64,000 nucleotides of DNA from AC-32 sp963719275 (GTDB lineage Bacteria; Actinomycetota; Thermoleophilia; Gaiellales; Gaiellaceae), in NCBI GenBank assembly GCA_963719275.1, contig CAVRBT010000002.1, positions 83,898 through 147,897 of the forward strand, written 5' to 3'. Under the pieces are notes generated by a model, which worked only from the letters and a program-made list of their open reading frames with translations, did no database searches and was not told where the DNA came from. A program made the translations under genes and the position numbers. Below are positions 51,977 to 60,616 of the stretch, in pieces. Each line of letters starts with the position of its first letter. Positions within the stretch are counted from its first letter, which is position 1.

Positions 51977-52792
51977 TCAGAAGAAGAACTGCTTCCACGC
52001 CGCCCACCAGTCGTCGGCGCGGGAGACGATCGTACGGTCCCCGAGCTGCTCGACGCCGTGGCGGTGGCGGAGCTTTGCGACGGGGCCGGTCCACTTGTAC
52101 TCGACCTTGATCTCGCACGGCTTGCCGGGGTCGTACGGCTGGACGGCGTTCAGGTCCTGCAGTGCCTTCGTCGCGCCGGCCTCGATCGCCTCGCGGGCGC
52201 GAGACGGCACGAGGCTGCGAGCGCTCTCGACCCCGGTGCCGCGCTTCACCTGCACCGTCGTCAGACCGTCGCCGAGCAGCTCCGTCCCCTCGCGGCAGGC
52301 AGCCTGGTCGCCGGTGACCAGCACCACGGGGCAGCCCCAGGTGCCGCAGAGCGCGGCGTTGATCCCGGTCTCGCCGACCAGCGTGTCGTTGAACCAGAGG
52401 TTCTGGAAGTCGCGGCCGGAGACCGTGTGGTTCATCACGCCCTCGGCGGTGCCCGCGAGGGCGTGCATGCCGACGAAGAGCGCGGCGTCGACGCCCTGCT
52501 CGAGGAACTCGGTGTACTCCGTCCACTCGTCCTGGACGACGAACTCGCAGTCAGGGTCGAGGTCCTCGGGGATCAGTGAGTTGAACGTGTAGCCGTCGCC
52601 CGCGCCGTGGCAGTCCATGACGACAATCTCCGTCCCGCCCGCGGCCTTGGCACCCCGGACGGCGGCGTTGATCTCCTCGGTGTAGAGCTTGCGGCCCTCC
52701 TGATAGAGCGTCGCGTCGCCGCCGGGCCCGGTCTGCTCACCCTTGACGACCCCCGCGACCCCCTCGATGTCGCTGATGATGAAGACCTTCAC
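51977..52792 (-). CDS. M55 D-aminopeptidase (DppA-like)
   Basis: 271 residues. KVFIISDIEGVAGVVKGEQ contains the DxE zinc ligands (Asp 8, Glu 10). EINAAVRGAKAAGGTEIVVMDCHGAG adds DxHG, and MHALAGTAEGVMNHTVSG further ligands, with typical M55 spacing. Cleaves D-amino-acid peptides, probably from peptidoglycan turnover or peptide uptake. 7 bp after it on the same strand lies the cyclodeaminase-like gene. Confidence 0.88.
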   Translation of the reverse strand: MKVFIISDIEGVAGVVKGEQTGPGGDATLYQEGRKLYTEEINAAVRGAKAAGGTEIVVMDCHGAGDGYTFNSLIPEDLDPDCEFVVQDEWTEYTEFLEQGVDAALFVGMHALAGTAEGVMNHTVSGRDFQNLWFNDTLVGETGINAALCGTWGCPVVLVTGDQAACREGTELLGDGLTTVQVKRGTGVESARSLVPSRAREAIEAGATKALQDLNAVQPYDPGKPCEIKVEYKWTGPVAKLRHRHGVEQLGDRTIVSRADDWWAAWKQFFF

Positions 52793-52811
52793 CCTTGTAG
52801 CCTCTCACGTC

Positions 52812-53561
52812 GTGGAGACCGGGTTGGCGGCGAAGCGTGTGCTCGTGACCGGCGCCTCCGGCGGAATCGGCTCTGCGTGCGCCCGGGCATTCATGGAGGA
52901 GGGGTGCGAGGTGGTCGCGCACTACCATCGCGGCCGCGAGCGGGCCGAAGCGTTGCGGGCCGCTGCCGTCGTTGGCGCCGACCTCACCGTCGAGGCCGAG
53001 GCGGAGCGGCTGTTCGAGCAGGCGGGGCCGCTGGACGTGTGCGCCGCGGTGGCCGGGGTGTGGCCGTCCGAGGACGTGCCCGTCTGGGAGCTGCCGCTCG
53101 AGCGCTGGGAGCAGACGCTGCGGACGAACCTCACGGCGACCTTCCTCACGGCGCGCGGGTTCCTGAGCGGGGCAGCGCGGAGCGGGCACGGCTCGCTGGT
53201 CCTCGTCGGCTCGACGGCAGGGCTCTTCGGCGAGGCCGGACACGCGGACTACGCGGCGGCGAAATCCGCGATCGTCGGCGGCCTGCTCCTGAGCCTGAAG
53301 AACGAGGTCGTGCGGGTTGCGCCCCGCGCGCGCGTGAACGCCGTCTGCCCAGGGTGGACGCACTCGCCGATGACTCGCGGCTCGCTTGACGCGGAGACGC
53401 TGCGGCGCGTGACGCGGACGATGCCGCTCGACAAGGTCGCCGAGCCGCAGGACGTCGCGGCCCAGGTCGTCGTGCTCGCCTCGGACGTCCTGTCCGGCCA
53501 CGTGACGGGCCAGATCGTGACGGTCGCGGGCGGCATGGAAGGCCGGCTCCTGCGCGACTGA
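52812..53561 (+). CDS. Short-chain dehydrogenase/reductase, FabG-like
   Basis: 249 residues from GTG 52812. KRVLVTGASGGIGSACARAF (TGxxxGIG), CAAVAGVW in place of NNAG, STAGLFGEAGHADYAAAKSAIVGG (Ser, Tyr, Lys) and VNAVCPGWTHSPM. Ends AEPQDVAAQVVVLASDVLSGHVTGQIVTVAGGM, the usual FabG ending. The NNAG replacement is uncommon but occurs. Acyl or sugar substrate unknown. Divergent from M55 with a 19-bp gap. Confidence 0.87.
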   Translation: METGLAAKRVLVTGASGGIGSACARAFMEEGCEVVAHYHRGRERAEALRAAAVVGADLTVEAEAERLFEQAGPLDVCAAVAGVWPSEDVPVWELPLERWEQTLRTNLTATFLTARGFLSGAARSGHGSLVLVGSTAGLFGEAGHADYAAAKSAIVGGLLLSLKNEVVRVAPRARVNAVCPGWTHSPMTRGSLDAETLRRVTRTMPLDKVAEPQDVAAQVVVLASDVLSGHVTGQIVTVAGGMEGRLLRD

Positions 53562-53570
53562 CCCCGAACA

Positions 53571-53593
53571 GTGACAGTCACTGTGACAGTCAC
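53571..53593. repeat. Two palindromes GTGACAGTCAC in tandem
   Basis: Identical 11-bp copies at 53571-53581 and 53583-53593, each an inverted repeat around a central A. Near the SDR stop. Confidence 0.8.
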
Positions 53594-53610
53594 CGGGGCT
53601 GCCAAAAAGG

Positions 53611-53638
53611 ACGGCGGCGGGGCAGGGCCCGCCGCCGT
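53611..53638 (-). terminator. 11-bp hairpin with minus-strand T-run
   Basis: ACGGCGGCGGG and CCCGCCGCCGT pair perfectly with a 6-nt loop. CCTTTTTGG follows on the minus strand. It may also end the plus-strand SDR transcript. Confidence 0.6.
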
Positions 53639-53742
53639 GAATGCTCCGTCGCCGCAGGATGATTGCCGTCAGTCCCCCGGCGGGAAGCCAGAAGGCTGCA
53701 TCGACAGCCCGCGCCCGCAACTTGAGTGGCCTCACAAAACAT

Positions 53743-53771
53743 CAGGCGGGGCCGCCGCCCGGCCCCGCCTG
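53743..53771 (-). terminator. 11-bp hairpin with minus-strand T-run
   Basis: CAGGCGGGGCC and GGCCCCGCCTG pair with a 7-nt loop; ATGTTTTGTG follows on the minus strand. No minus-strand gene to its right is known, so it may end an unannotated minus RNA. Confidence 0.55.
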
Positions 53772-53809
53772 AGTCTCCCGTGAGAGAGCCGCAGTTACAT
53801 CTCCGGAGG

Positions 53810-53904
53810 GGCTCTGCCGCATCGGCCCTTCCGTGGTGCCGGTAGGCCCCGCCGCATCGGGCCCCACCCGCTTCCGACGATCTGCCCCCGCCGCATCGGG
53901 GCGC
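53810..53904 (+). ncRNA. Candidate structured leader: three hairpins with GCCGCATC loops
   Basis: CCGCATCGG occurs at 53817-53825, 53852-53860 and 53891-53899. Each copy can sit in a hairpin loop; the second (GGCCC/GGGCC) and third (GCCCC/GGGGC) have 5-bp stems, the first is weaker. An AGAGCC/GGCTCT pairing (53786-53791 with 53810-53815) precedes. The same loops appear as GATGCGGC if the minus strand is transcribed. No known riboswitch consensus fits. Confidence 0.4.
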
Positions 53905-54008
53905 TCGTCGTTGTTGCTGCCGGAGTATCGTGCGGTCGGGGTCGGTTGATCTATCCCTCGTTCTCGGTTGACCGCTTCACTTCACTTCGTGAGTAGAGTC
54001 GAGCGGGC

Positions 54009-55820
54009 ATGAGCAGCCGGTTCGAGCAGCGTCTGGAGAGGGGTCCGATCGTCGTCGGGGACGGCGGCATGGGCGTGCTCGTCACGAGCGCCGTCCCGCG
54101 CCTGCGCTGCCCCGAAGAGGCCAACCTCAAGGCGCCCGAGAGCGTCGTCACGCTGCACACGAGCTTCATCCGCGCAGGCGCCGACCTGATCGAGACGAAC
54201 ACGTTCGGCGCAAACCGGCGCAAGCTCGCACAGCTCTACCTCGACGACGAACTGGAGCGGATCAACAGCGCCGGCGTGAAGCTCGCGCGAGAGGCCCGGG
54301 ACGTCTCGGGCCGCGACGTCTTCATCGCCGGCTCGATCGGGCCGCTGGGCGACCTGGCCGTTTCGCCCGCGCAGCGGCAAGAGATGTTCGCCGAACAGGC
54401 CGCGCTGCTAGATGGCCGCGGGATCGACCTGTTCATGGTCGAGACGTTCTACGACCTGAACGAGCTCGAGGCGGCGATCGACGCGGTGCGCAGCGTCTCG
54501 TCGCTCCCGATCGTGGCGACCCTTACGTTCGACGAAGGCGCCGAGACGCTCGCCGGCGTGACGGGAGCAGAGGCCGCGGAGCGCCTGCGGCCGCTCGACC
54601 TAGCCGCGATCGGCGCCAACCACGGCGCCGGCCTGCACGCGGCGCTCGCGGCCCTCGAGGCGATGGGCGGCGACGGCGGACCGCCGCTCGCCGCGCTCCC
54701 GAACGTGGGCCTCGCCAGCCTGAGCGGCGGCCGCGTCATCTACCCGCACGCCACGCCAGAGTACTTCGCCGAGTTCGCGGCACACGCCCGCCGGCTCGGC
54801 GCCCGTCTGATTGGCGGCTGCTGCGGCACCACGCCGGTCGAGATCGCGGCGATCGCGTCGGCGGTGGAGGAACAACGCGAGCCGGCCGCGCCGCTGGTCG
54901 TGGTCGAGCGCGAGCTGGTCGAGCCGCGCCACGGCAAAGGGCCGTACGAGACCGCGCTCGCACGGATGCTGCGCGAGGGCGAGTGGGTCACCTGCGTCGA
55001 GCTCGACCCGCCGAAGGGCGGCACCTACGACGCGATGCTCTCCGTGGCGCGCACGCTCAAGCAGAGCGGCAAGGTCGGCTTCGTCGACATCAACGACAAC
55101 CCGATGGCGCGGGCCCGGGCCAACGCGCTGATGGCGTCGGTCGCGATCGAGCGCGATTGCGGCATGGAGACGATCCCGCACCTCACCCCGCGCGACACGT
55201 CGGTCATGGGGCTCGAGTCGCAGCTGCTCGGTGCCCACGCGGAAGGCGTGCGCAACATCCTGGCGGTCACCGGCGACCCGCCCGAGGTCGGCGACTACCC
55301 CGGCTCGCGGGGCGTCTACGAGGTCGACTCGATCGGCCTCTCGCACGTCGTCACGCAGCTGAACCGCGGCGAGGACTACAACGGCAAGGGCATCGACGCG
55401 CCGACCTCGTTCTTTCTCGGCGTCGCGGTCAACCCGTCGGCGGACGACCTCGAGCTCGAGGCCGACCGCTTCCGGCAGAAGATCGAGGCCGGCGCGGGTT
55501 TTGCGATGACACAGGCGCTGTTCGACCTCGCCTACCTCGACCGCTTCGAGGAGCTGATCGGCGGCTGGCCGGTGCCGCTCTTACTCGGGATCTTCTACGT
55601 GCGCAGCTACCAGCTAGCGGTGCGGCTACACAACGAGGTTCCGGGGATCGTCGTGCCTGAGAAGATCCAGCGGCGGCTCGAGCAGGCGGGCGCCGACGCG
55701 GGCGCCGAGGGGCTCGCGCTCGCGCGCGAGCTGTTCGCGCAGGCGCGCGAGAAGGTCGCGGGCGTCTACGTGATCCCGCCCTTCAAGCAGCCCGAGGCCG
55801 CGCTCGACGTACTGGACTAA
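54009..55820 (+). CDS. Homocysteine S-methyltransferase/methylenetetrahydrofolate reductase fusion
   Basis: 603 residues. Residues 1-290 are the homocysteine-binding barrel (VVGDGGMGVLVTSAVPR, ADLIETNTFGANR, MVETFYDLNELEAAI, GGCCGTTP with two zinc Cys at 271-272). The third zinc ligand position reads GANH (His 205) where relatives have GANC or GLNC. Residues 315-603 are the MTHFR barrel (CVELDPPKGG, ITGDPP-like AVTGDPPEVGDYPGSRGVYEVDS, TQALFD). YitJ-like enzymes make methionine and supply methyl-THF. Start ATG 54009. Confidence 0.92.
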   Translation: MSSRFEQRLERGPIVVGDGGMGVLVTSAVPRLRCPEEANLKAPESVVTLHTSFIRAGADLIETNTFGANRRKLAQLYLDDELERINSAGVKLAREARDVSGRDVFIAGSIGPLGDLAVSPAQRQEMFAEQAALLDGRGIDLFMVETFYDLNELEAAIDAVRSVSSLPIVATLTFDEGAETLAGVTGAEAAERLRPLDLAAIGANHGAGLHAALAALEAMGGDGGPPLAALPNVGLASLSGGRVIYPHATPEYFAEFAAHARRLGARLIGGCCGTTPVEIAAIASAVEEQREPAAPLVVVERELVEPRHGKGPYETALARMLREGEWVTCVELDPPKGGTYDAMLSVARTLKQSGKVGFVDINDNPMARARANALMASVAIERDCGMETIPHLTPRDTSVMGLESQLLGAHAEGVRNILAVTGDPPEVGDYPGSRGVYEVDSIGLSHVVTQLNRGEDYNGKGIDAPTSFFLGVAVNPSADDLELEADRFRQKIEAGAGFAMTQALFDLAYLDRFEELIGGWPVPLLLGIFYVRSYQLAVRLHNEVPGIVVPEKIQRRLEQAGADAGAEGLALARELFAQAREKVAGVYVIPPFKQPEAALDVLD

Positions 55821-56953
55821 CGGACGCAGGGGCCGGTCGAGACCGGGCCGCGGCCCGCGCGGGCGAGATCCTCCCGCACGACCGAGGCCGGGACACCGTA
55901 GCCGCCGTCGCCGGTCGAGCGCGCCGCGAACATCGTCGCCTGCACCCGCCCCCGGGCGTCCACCGCGGGGCCGCCCGAGTTGCCGTGCTCGACCCTTCCC
56001 CCCAGGCTGGTCACGAGGCGCCGCGTCGGGCCACGGCCGTAGGCGTCCTGCGCGAGCACGGTCGCGGTCGTGCCGATCCGACCCGGTGTCGCATCGAGCG
56101 GCCCGTTCAGCGGGTAGCCGACGATCGCAACGGGTGTGCCACCCTCGGGCTCGACCAGCCGCAGCGCATCCGCGTCGAGACCCGGTACCTCCAGCACCGC
56201 GATGTCGTCGTGCGGGTCGAAGACGACGACGGCCGCGCCAAGCGAAACGCCGCTGACGGTGGTTACCGAGGTGTCCTCCTCGCCGGCCACGACGTGCGCC
56301 GCGGTGACGACCAGCTCCGGCGCCGCGACCCAGCCGCTGCCCTCGACGCCAAGGCCGCACGCCGTCCCCAGCACGCGCACGACGCTCGGCGCAGCGGCAC
56401 GCACGCCCGGCGTTCGCAGCACGCCTGGATCGGGCGGCTCGGCGGGCACCGGCGGGCCGGAGAAGGTCGGGAAGGGGTCGACGCGGGCGAGCGCGTTGAG
56501 CAGGCGCCGCGGCGGCACGATGTCGTTCAGCTGCTGCAGCACGTACGAGCGCTGAACGGCGCGGCGCAGGTCGGCCTGGCCCGGAAGCTGCAGCGCCATC
56601 GCGCCGAGCACCCACACCATCCCGAGCCCGATCAGCGCGCCGGCGAAGACACCTCCGAACGAATCGAGCGCGCGCACGCCCCGGGCTCGCTGCCGGCTGC
56701 GGATCACGCCGCCGATCGTGCTCCCGAGCACCTCGAAGGCGACCGCCAGCGTGACCGCGGCGATGAGCGCAACGACCGGCGCGTAGCGCGAGCTCGAGCC
56801 GTTCGTCAGCACCAGCGGTGCGAGCCGGCCGCCGAGGAACGCGCCCGCGATCAGCCCGGCGAGCGAGAGGCCGCTCCAGACGAGCCCCTGCACGGCTCCG
56901 CCGAGCGCCGCGAGCAGCACCAGGCCGAGCGCCACCCAGTCGACGACGGTCAC
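55817..56953 (-). CDS. MarP-like membrane serine protease
   Basis: 378 residues. Four helices (CvpA-like, residues 1-120) then a trypsin-like domain. VTAAHVVAGE (His 220), PHDDIAVLEV (Asp 249-250) and EHGNSGGPAV (Ser 326) give the triad. Cys 199 and Cys 376 match the MarP disulfide that switches activity. In mycobacteria MarP cleaves the peptidoglycan hydrolase RipA to survive acid and oxidative stress. Convergent with the methyltransferase, overlapping 4 bases. Confidence 0.9.
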   Translation of the reverse strand: MTVVDWVALGLVLLAALGGAVQGLVWSGLSLAGLIAGAFLGGRLAPLVLTNGSSSRYAPVVALIAAVTLAVAFEVLGSTIGGVIRSRQRARGVRALDSFGGVFAGALIGLGMVWVLGAMALQLPGQADLRRAVQRSYVLQQLNDIVPPRRLLNALARVDPFPTFSGPPVPAEPPDPGVLRTPGVRAAAPSVVRVLGTACGLGVEGSGWVAAPELVVTAAHVVAGEEDTSVTTVSGVSLGAAVVVFDPHDDIAVLEVPGLDADALRLVEPEGGTPVAIVGYPLNGPLDATPGRIGTTATVLAQDAYGRGPTRRLVTSLGGRVEHGNSGGPAVDARGRVQATMFAARSTGDGGYGVPASVVREDLARAGRGPVSTGPCVR

Positions 56954-56974
56954 GGGCGGTTTAGGCTAGACGTA

Positions 56975-57403
56975 GTGGACGGGGCAGAGCTGCAAGAGTT
57001 CATCGACCGCTACAACGCCGCCTGGAACGACCACGACATCGACACGATCGTGTCGATGCACACGGACGACTCGGTGTTCGAGAACCACGTGACGGGCGAC
57101 GTGAACGTCGGGCGGGAGGCGATCGGGCGGGCGATCAGCGGCATCTTCTCGGTCTTCCCGGATCTCTCCTTCGAGACGCGTCGCGCGTACATCCGCGACG
57201 ACCTGGTCGTGCAGGAGTGGACGGCGCGCGGCACGCACGAGGGGACGATGACGCGCTCGGGGATCGAGGTGCCGCCGACCGGGAGGAGGGTCGAGTACAA
57301 GGGCATGGACGTGATCCCGATCCGCGACGGGCTGGTCGCCCGGAAGGACGTCTACTCGGACTCGGTCACCCTGCTCCGGCAACTCGGTCTGACGTCGATC
57401 TAG
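56975..57403 (+). CDS. SnoaL/NTF2-like protein
   Basis: 142 residues from GTG 56975. ELQEFIDRYNAAWNDHDIDTIVSMHTDDSVFEN, GREAIGRAISGIFSVFPDLSFETRRAYIRDDLVVQEWTARGTHEG and PPTGRRVEYKGMDVIPIRDGLVARKDVYSD follow the ester-cyclase SnoaL pattern. Catalytic His/Asp positions are present in the first and last blocks. Substrate unknown. It is the last gene before the tRNA. Confidence 0.82.
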   Translation: MDGAELQEFIDRYNAAWNDHDIDTIVSMHTDDSVFENHVTGDVNVGREAIGRAISGIFSVFPDLSFETRRAYIRDDLVVQEWTARGTHEGTMTRSGIEVPPTGRRVEYKGMDVIPIRDGLVARKDVYSDSVTLLRQLGLTSI

Positions 57404-57421
57404 CTAGACTTCCCCGTCCCC

Positions 57422-57495
<74 letters not shown>

Positions 57496-57949
57496 TCGCT
57501 CCCGTCTTCCGAAGTACCTGCAAATCGATGGGCACCGTTGTCTGTAGAGGCGGGATCGGACGCGTGTCATAGCCCAGTCGTGGCCCACCCGCCCGAAAAC
57601 AAAAAGCCTGCAAAAGAAGGACTTTTAGGCCGAAGAGCGTGACCGGTCACACGAAGTAATCAGGTCACCGGCGTGGGCGTAGCCTTTTGCGCGGGTTCGA
57701 TCAGCGACAAAGCGAGCGGCGGTTTCGAGCGGAGCGGGCCTCCGTGGGCTTGCCGATAGCGAAGCGCGCGCACATGCGCAGGGCATCGCAGAAGTCCGAT
57801 CATCCCGAGTGGACGATGCACGGTCGGGGCGATCTCACGAGGCTTGGTGGCACCACGCGGACGAGTGTGGGCGCAAGCCGTTCGAAGCGGCTCGTGCTGC
57901 TGCTGCCTCTGGTACTGGCGCCTGATCGGCCCAACCGAAGGGAGTGACG
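57496..57949. other. 454-bp gene-poor stretch after tRNA-Asp
   Basis: No gene supported. It holds the 9-bp duplication, GAAGTACCTGCAAAT near 57510 and CGTGGCCCA near 57574. Both phrases recur at the right edge (near 63917 and 63844), and one operator is present. The antisense frame over the tRNA is a well-known tRNA-derived artefact. The stretch may be what is left of an integrase end. Confidence 0.55.
57800..57819 (+). promoter_or_regulatory. 20-bp inverted-repeat operator, site 15
   Basis: TCATCCCGAGTGGACGATGC, 130 bp before the CMD-like gene. The only copy right of 33 kb. Confidence 0.6.
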
Positions 57950-58288
57950 ATGGAGCAACAGACGAGTGAGAGCCCGGTGCTCGAGCTGCTCGCGAAGATG
58001 ACCGCGGACTCGATCGAGGCCTCGACCCTCGATGCGAAGACGCTGATGCTCGTACGGATCGCAGGCCTGGTGGCGGTCGATGCACCACCCGCCTCCTACC
58101 TCCTGAATATCGGCACCGCCGGGGAGGCCGGCGTGGACGCCGAGGAGATCCAGGGCGTGCTCATCGGGCTCGCTCCGATCGTCGGCACGGCGCGGATCGC
58201 CTCTGCAGCCACCAAGCTCGTGCGGGCGCTCGGTCTCGCGATCGACATCGCCGAGCTCGAGGAGGCCGAAGCTACTCACGGGGCCTAG
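57950..58288 (+). CDS. Carboxymuconolactone-decarboxylase-like protein without Cys, copy 2
   Basis: 112 residues from ATG 57950 with AAGGGA upstream. LMLVRIAGLVAVDAPPASYLLNIGTAGEAGVDAEEIQGVLIGLAPIVGTARIASAATKLVRAL parallels copy 1 at 23647 (VDAGAPSYLW..AGASDEEL..LPVVGAAR). No cysteine in the whole protein, so AhpD-type peroxidase activity is excluded. Helical dimer or trimer expected. Both copies have the 20-bp operator upstream. Confidence 0.75.
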   Translation: MEQQTSESPVLELLAKMTADSIEASTLDAKTLMLVRIAGLVAVDAPPASYLLNIGTAGEAGVDAEEIQGVLIGLAPIVGTARIASAATKLVRALGLAIDIAELEEAEATHGA

Positions 58289-58408
58289 GAAACCGACTGC
58301 TGCTCAAAGCGAGCCCCTCAAGAAGAGGGCGGGCGCGAGCATGCCTGTCTGGGAGTCGACTCCGAGCCGTCTCGATGTCCGCAGCGGAGTTGCGGAAAGG
58401 AGGTCGTC

Positions 58409-59719
58409 ATGACAAAGCACGAGATCGTTCGTGACGCTTATGTCTTCGGCTACCCGTTGGTGACGATGGACATGGTGCGCAAGCACGAGACGAACGTGCG
58501 GGAGCCCGACGGCGCGCACGCTCCGATGGGCGAACTCATCAAGCTGCGGTCGTACCCTCCGGTGGAGGATCACGCCGCCGCCGCGCCAAACGCGGACACC
58601 CTCTACACCATGGTCTGGCTGGACGTGTCGTCCGAGCCGTGGGTATTCGGCATCCCCGACATGGGCGACCGCTACTACATCATGCCGATGCTGAGCCTCT
58701 ACAACGAGGTGTTCTTCGTGGCGGGAACGCGGACTACGGGCAGCAGTGCCCAGGAGTACGCGATCACTGGACCGGGCTGGTCGGGGACGCTGCCCGAGGG
58801 TGTGACGCAGGTCGAGTCGCCCACGGCGCTGGTGTGGATCCTCGGGCGTGTCTACTGCGCAGGGCCCGAGGACTACGCGGCCATCCACGAGCTGCAGGAC
58901 CGGTTCTCGTCCGTTCCCCTCAGCGCTTACGGCAAGCCCTACACGCCGCCGCCCGGAGTCGTCGACGAGGCGGTCGACATGGAGACGGCCGTCCGCAAGC
59001 AGGTCAACGACCTGCCGCTGGAGGACTTCTTCGCCTACCTGGCAAAGCTCCTGACGACGAACCCGCCGAAGCCGGAGGACACGGAAATCGTGGGGCGGAT
59101 GGCGGAGATCGGGCTCGTGCCGGAGCAGGACTTCGACGAAAGCAAGCTGCCGAGGCTGGGGCATAAGCTCGATCCGAAGCTGGCCCTCCTAGAGCTGCTT
59201 CGCACGATGAAAGGGAAGGAGCTCGTCAACGGCTGGCTCTACTGGACGAGTGACGTCGGCCAATACGGAACCGACTACGAGACGCGTGCGCTGGTCACGA
59301 TGATCGGGCCCGGGATGAACTTCGCCGAGGATGCGGTGTACCCGCTCTCCGAGAAGGACGCGGACGGCGACGAGTACGACGGCTCCAAGCACCGCTACCT
59401 CATGCGCTTCGAACAGGGCCAGCTGCCGCCGGTCAAGGGGTTCTGGTCGCTGACCATGTACGACCCGGACTACTTCTTCGTCCCGAACTCCATCGATCGC
59501 TACTGCCTGAGCCAGCGGGACACGTTCGTCGCCAACGAGGACGGGTCCGTCGACCTGTACCTCCAGGCCGAATCGCCCGCCCCGGACAAGGAGACGAACT
59601 GGCTCCCGGCCCCCAACGGGAAGTTCAAGCTGATCCTCCGTCTCTACTGGCCCGAAGACACGCCGCCCACGATCCTGGACGAATCATGGACGCCGCCACC
59701 CGTGAGGCGCGCAGACTGA
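58409..59719 (+). CDS. DUF1254/DUF1214 protein
   Basis: 436 residues from ATG 58409 with AAAGGAGG upstream. DAYVFGYPLVTMDMVRKHE and PNADTLYTMVWLDVSSEPWVFGIPDMGDRYYIMPMLSLYNEVF open the DUF1254 half. VKGFWSLTMYDPDYFFVPNSIDRYCLSQRD, SVDLYLQAESP and NWLPAPNGKFKLILRLYWPE are DUF1214 marks. No signal peptide, unlike many relatives that are secreted. Function unknown. Followed by the paralog pair below. Confidence 0.9.
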   Translation: MTKHEIVRDAYVFGYPLVTMDMVRKHETNVREPDGAHAPMGELIKLRSYPPVEDHAAAAPNADTLYTMVWLDVSSEPWVFGIPDMGDRYYIMPMLSLYNEVFFVAGTRTTGSSAQEYAITGPGWSGTLPEGVTQVESPTALVWILGRVYCAGPEDYAAIHELQDRFSSVPLSAYGKPYTPPPGVVDEAVDMETAVRKQVNDLPLEDFFAYLAKLLTTNPPKPEDTEIVGRMAEIGLVPEQDFDESKLPRLGHKLDPKLALLELLRTMKGKELVNGWLYWTSDVGQYGTDYETRALVTMIGPGMNFAEDAVYPLSEKDADGDEYDGSKHRYLMRFEQGQLPPVKGFWSLTMYDPDYFFVPNSIDRYCLSQRDTFVANEDGSVDLYLQAESPAPDKETNWLPAPNGKFKLILRLYWPEDTPPTILDESWTPPPVRRAD

Positions 59720-59828
59720 TGGGCCCGTGAGTCGACCGTGTCGATGTTCCGAGATGGCCACCTGCTCGGACTGGAGGTGGACGCGACCGAACCTCGAGGA
59801 GCCACCATGTTGATCACAGGAGGGCGAG

Positions 59829-60551
59829 ATGATCAGACTGTTCTCGGCAGTTCCGGATAGGGACTGCAAGACAACGATGAAGGAATTCGACAATACGCGG
59901 CGTCTTCGGTTCTGTGAGGTTTTTCTCATCGGCGGCCGGGCTATCCCTCGGAAGCTCATGGCGGCTGTCTACAACACGACCGGGCTGAACTTCCGCGACG
60001 ACCCGCTCGACTCATGCCCCGACGAGCTGGTTGACAAGTTGGATCTCGAGCGAACCAAGAAGGAGCGCAAGGTCCTGGCCGTTTACCTCAACAAGCCCCG
60101 GTTCTGGATCTACGACCATCTCAAGGTCCCGGTGGGGCCCGTGCGCGAGTTCAACGGCCTCAAGGGCTACTGGATGGGCCTCGGCCTGATCCCCAAGGAC
60201 GCGGACGTGAAGAACCCCGGCTGGCTCACCTACAGGAGGTCCCCCATAGAGCGCATGACGGAGATCACGTTCGAGGCGGGCAAGCCCGTCTTCCTCCTCG
60301 ATGATCCCGACGGCAAGCAATGGGTGATGAAGTCGTACAGGGACGACTACGGCCAGACGTACGAGTCGCTCTCGACATTGGGCGAGAGGTACCAGAGGCT
60401 CCCCGCCGGATGGAAGCCCCGTATGGCACAGCTGGATCGCGACCTGGTCCTCGCGCCGACGAAGGCCGGGGGAACGGCCACGGTCATGCAGGACGAGTTC
60501 GAGAACACCTACGACTTCCTCGGTGACGGCTCGTCGAACTTCGTTCCGTGA
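59829..60551 (+). CDS. Unknown protein, paralog pair member A
   Basis: 240 residues, GGAGGG upstream. It shares with member B these blocks in order: (E/C)(V/I)FLIGGxAI, VYNTxGLN, FNGLK, FLLDDPDGxxWxMKS, QTYESLxxLGxRxxxLPxGW, LxRDLVL and NTYDxxGxxxSNxxP. No transmembrane helix, signal or known fold signature. A beta-rich globular protein is likely. Spacing and orientation suggest one unit with the DUF1254 gene and member B. Confidence 0.65.
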   Translation: MIRLFSAVPDRDCKTTMKEFDNTRRLRFCEVFLIGGRAIPRKLMAAVYNTTGLNFRDDPLDSCPDELVDKLDLERTKKERKVLAVYLNKPRFWIYDHLKVPVGPVREFNGLKGYWMGLGLIPKDADVKNPGWLTYRRSPIERMTEITFEAGKPVFLLDDPDGKQWVMKSYRDDYGQTYESLSTLGERYQRLPAGWKPRMAQLDRDLVLAPTKAGGTATVMQDEFENTYDFLGDGSSNFVP

Positions 60552-60616
60552 CCCGAGAGGGAGAACTCAAGAGAGGCAATGGGTAAACGAGCTGAGTCAA
60601 CAGAGAGGAGCAGGTC

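Larger units (their letters stand above)
53562..54008. other. 447-bp gene-free stretch with structured elements
   Basis: No gene supported. It holds the palindromes, two long hairpins (with T-runs on the minus strand) and three hairpins sharing one loop, then the leader of the homocysteine/MTHFR gene. Confidence 0.6.

Noticed and set aside
53786..53904. SAM, SAH or cobalamin riboswitch before the methionine gene
   Set aside because: None of the conserved cores of these classes can be found; only the repeated hairpin loops are seen.
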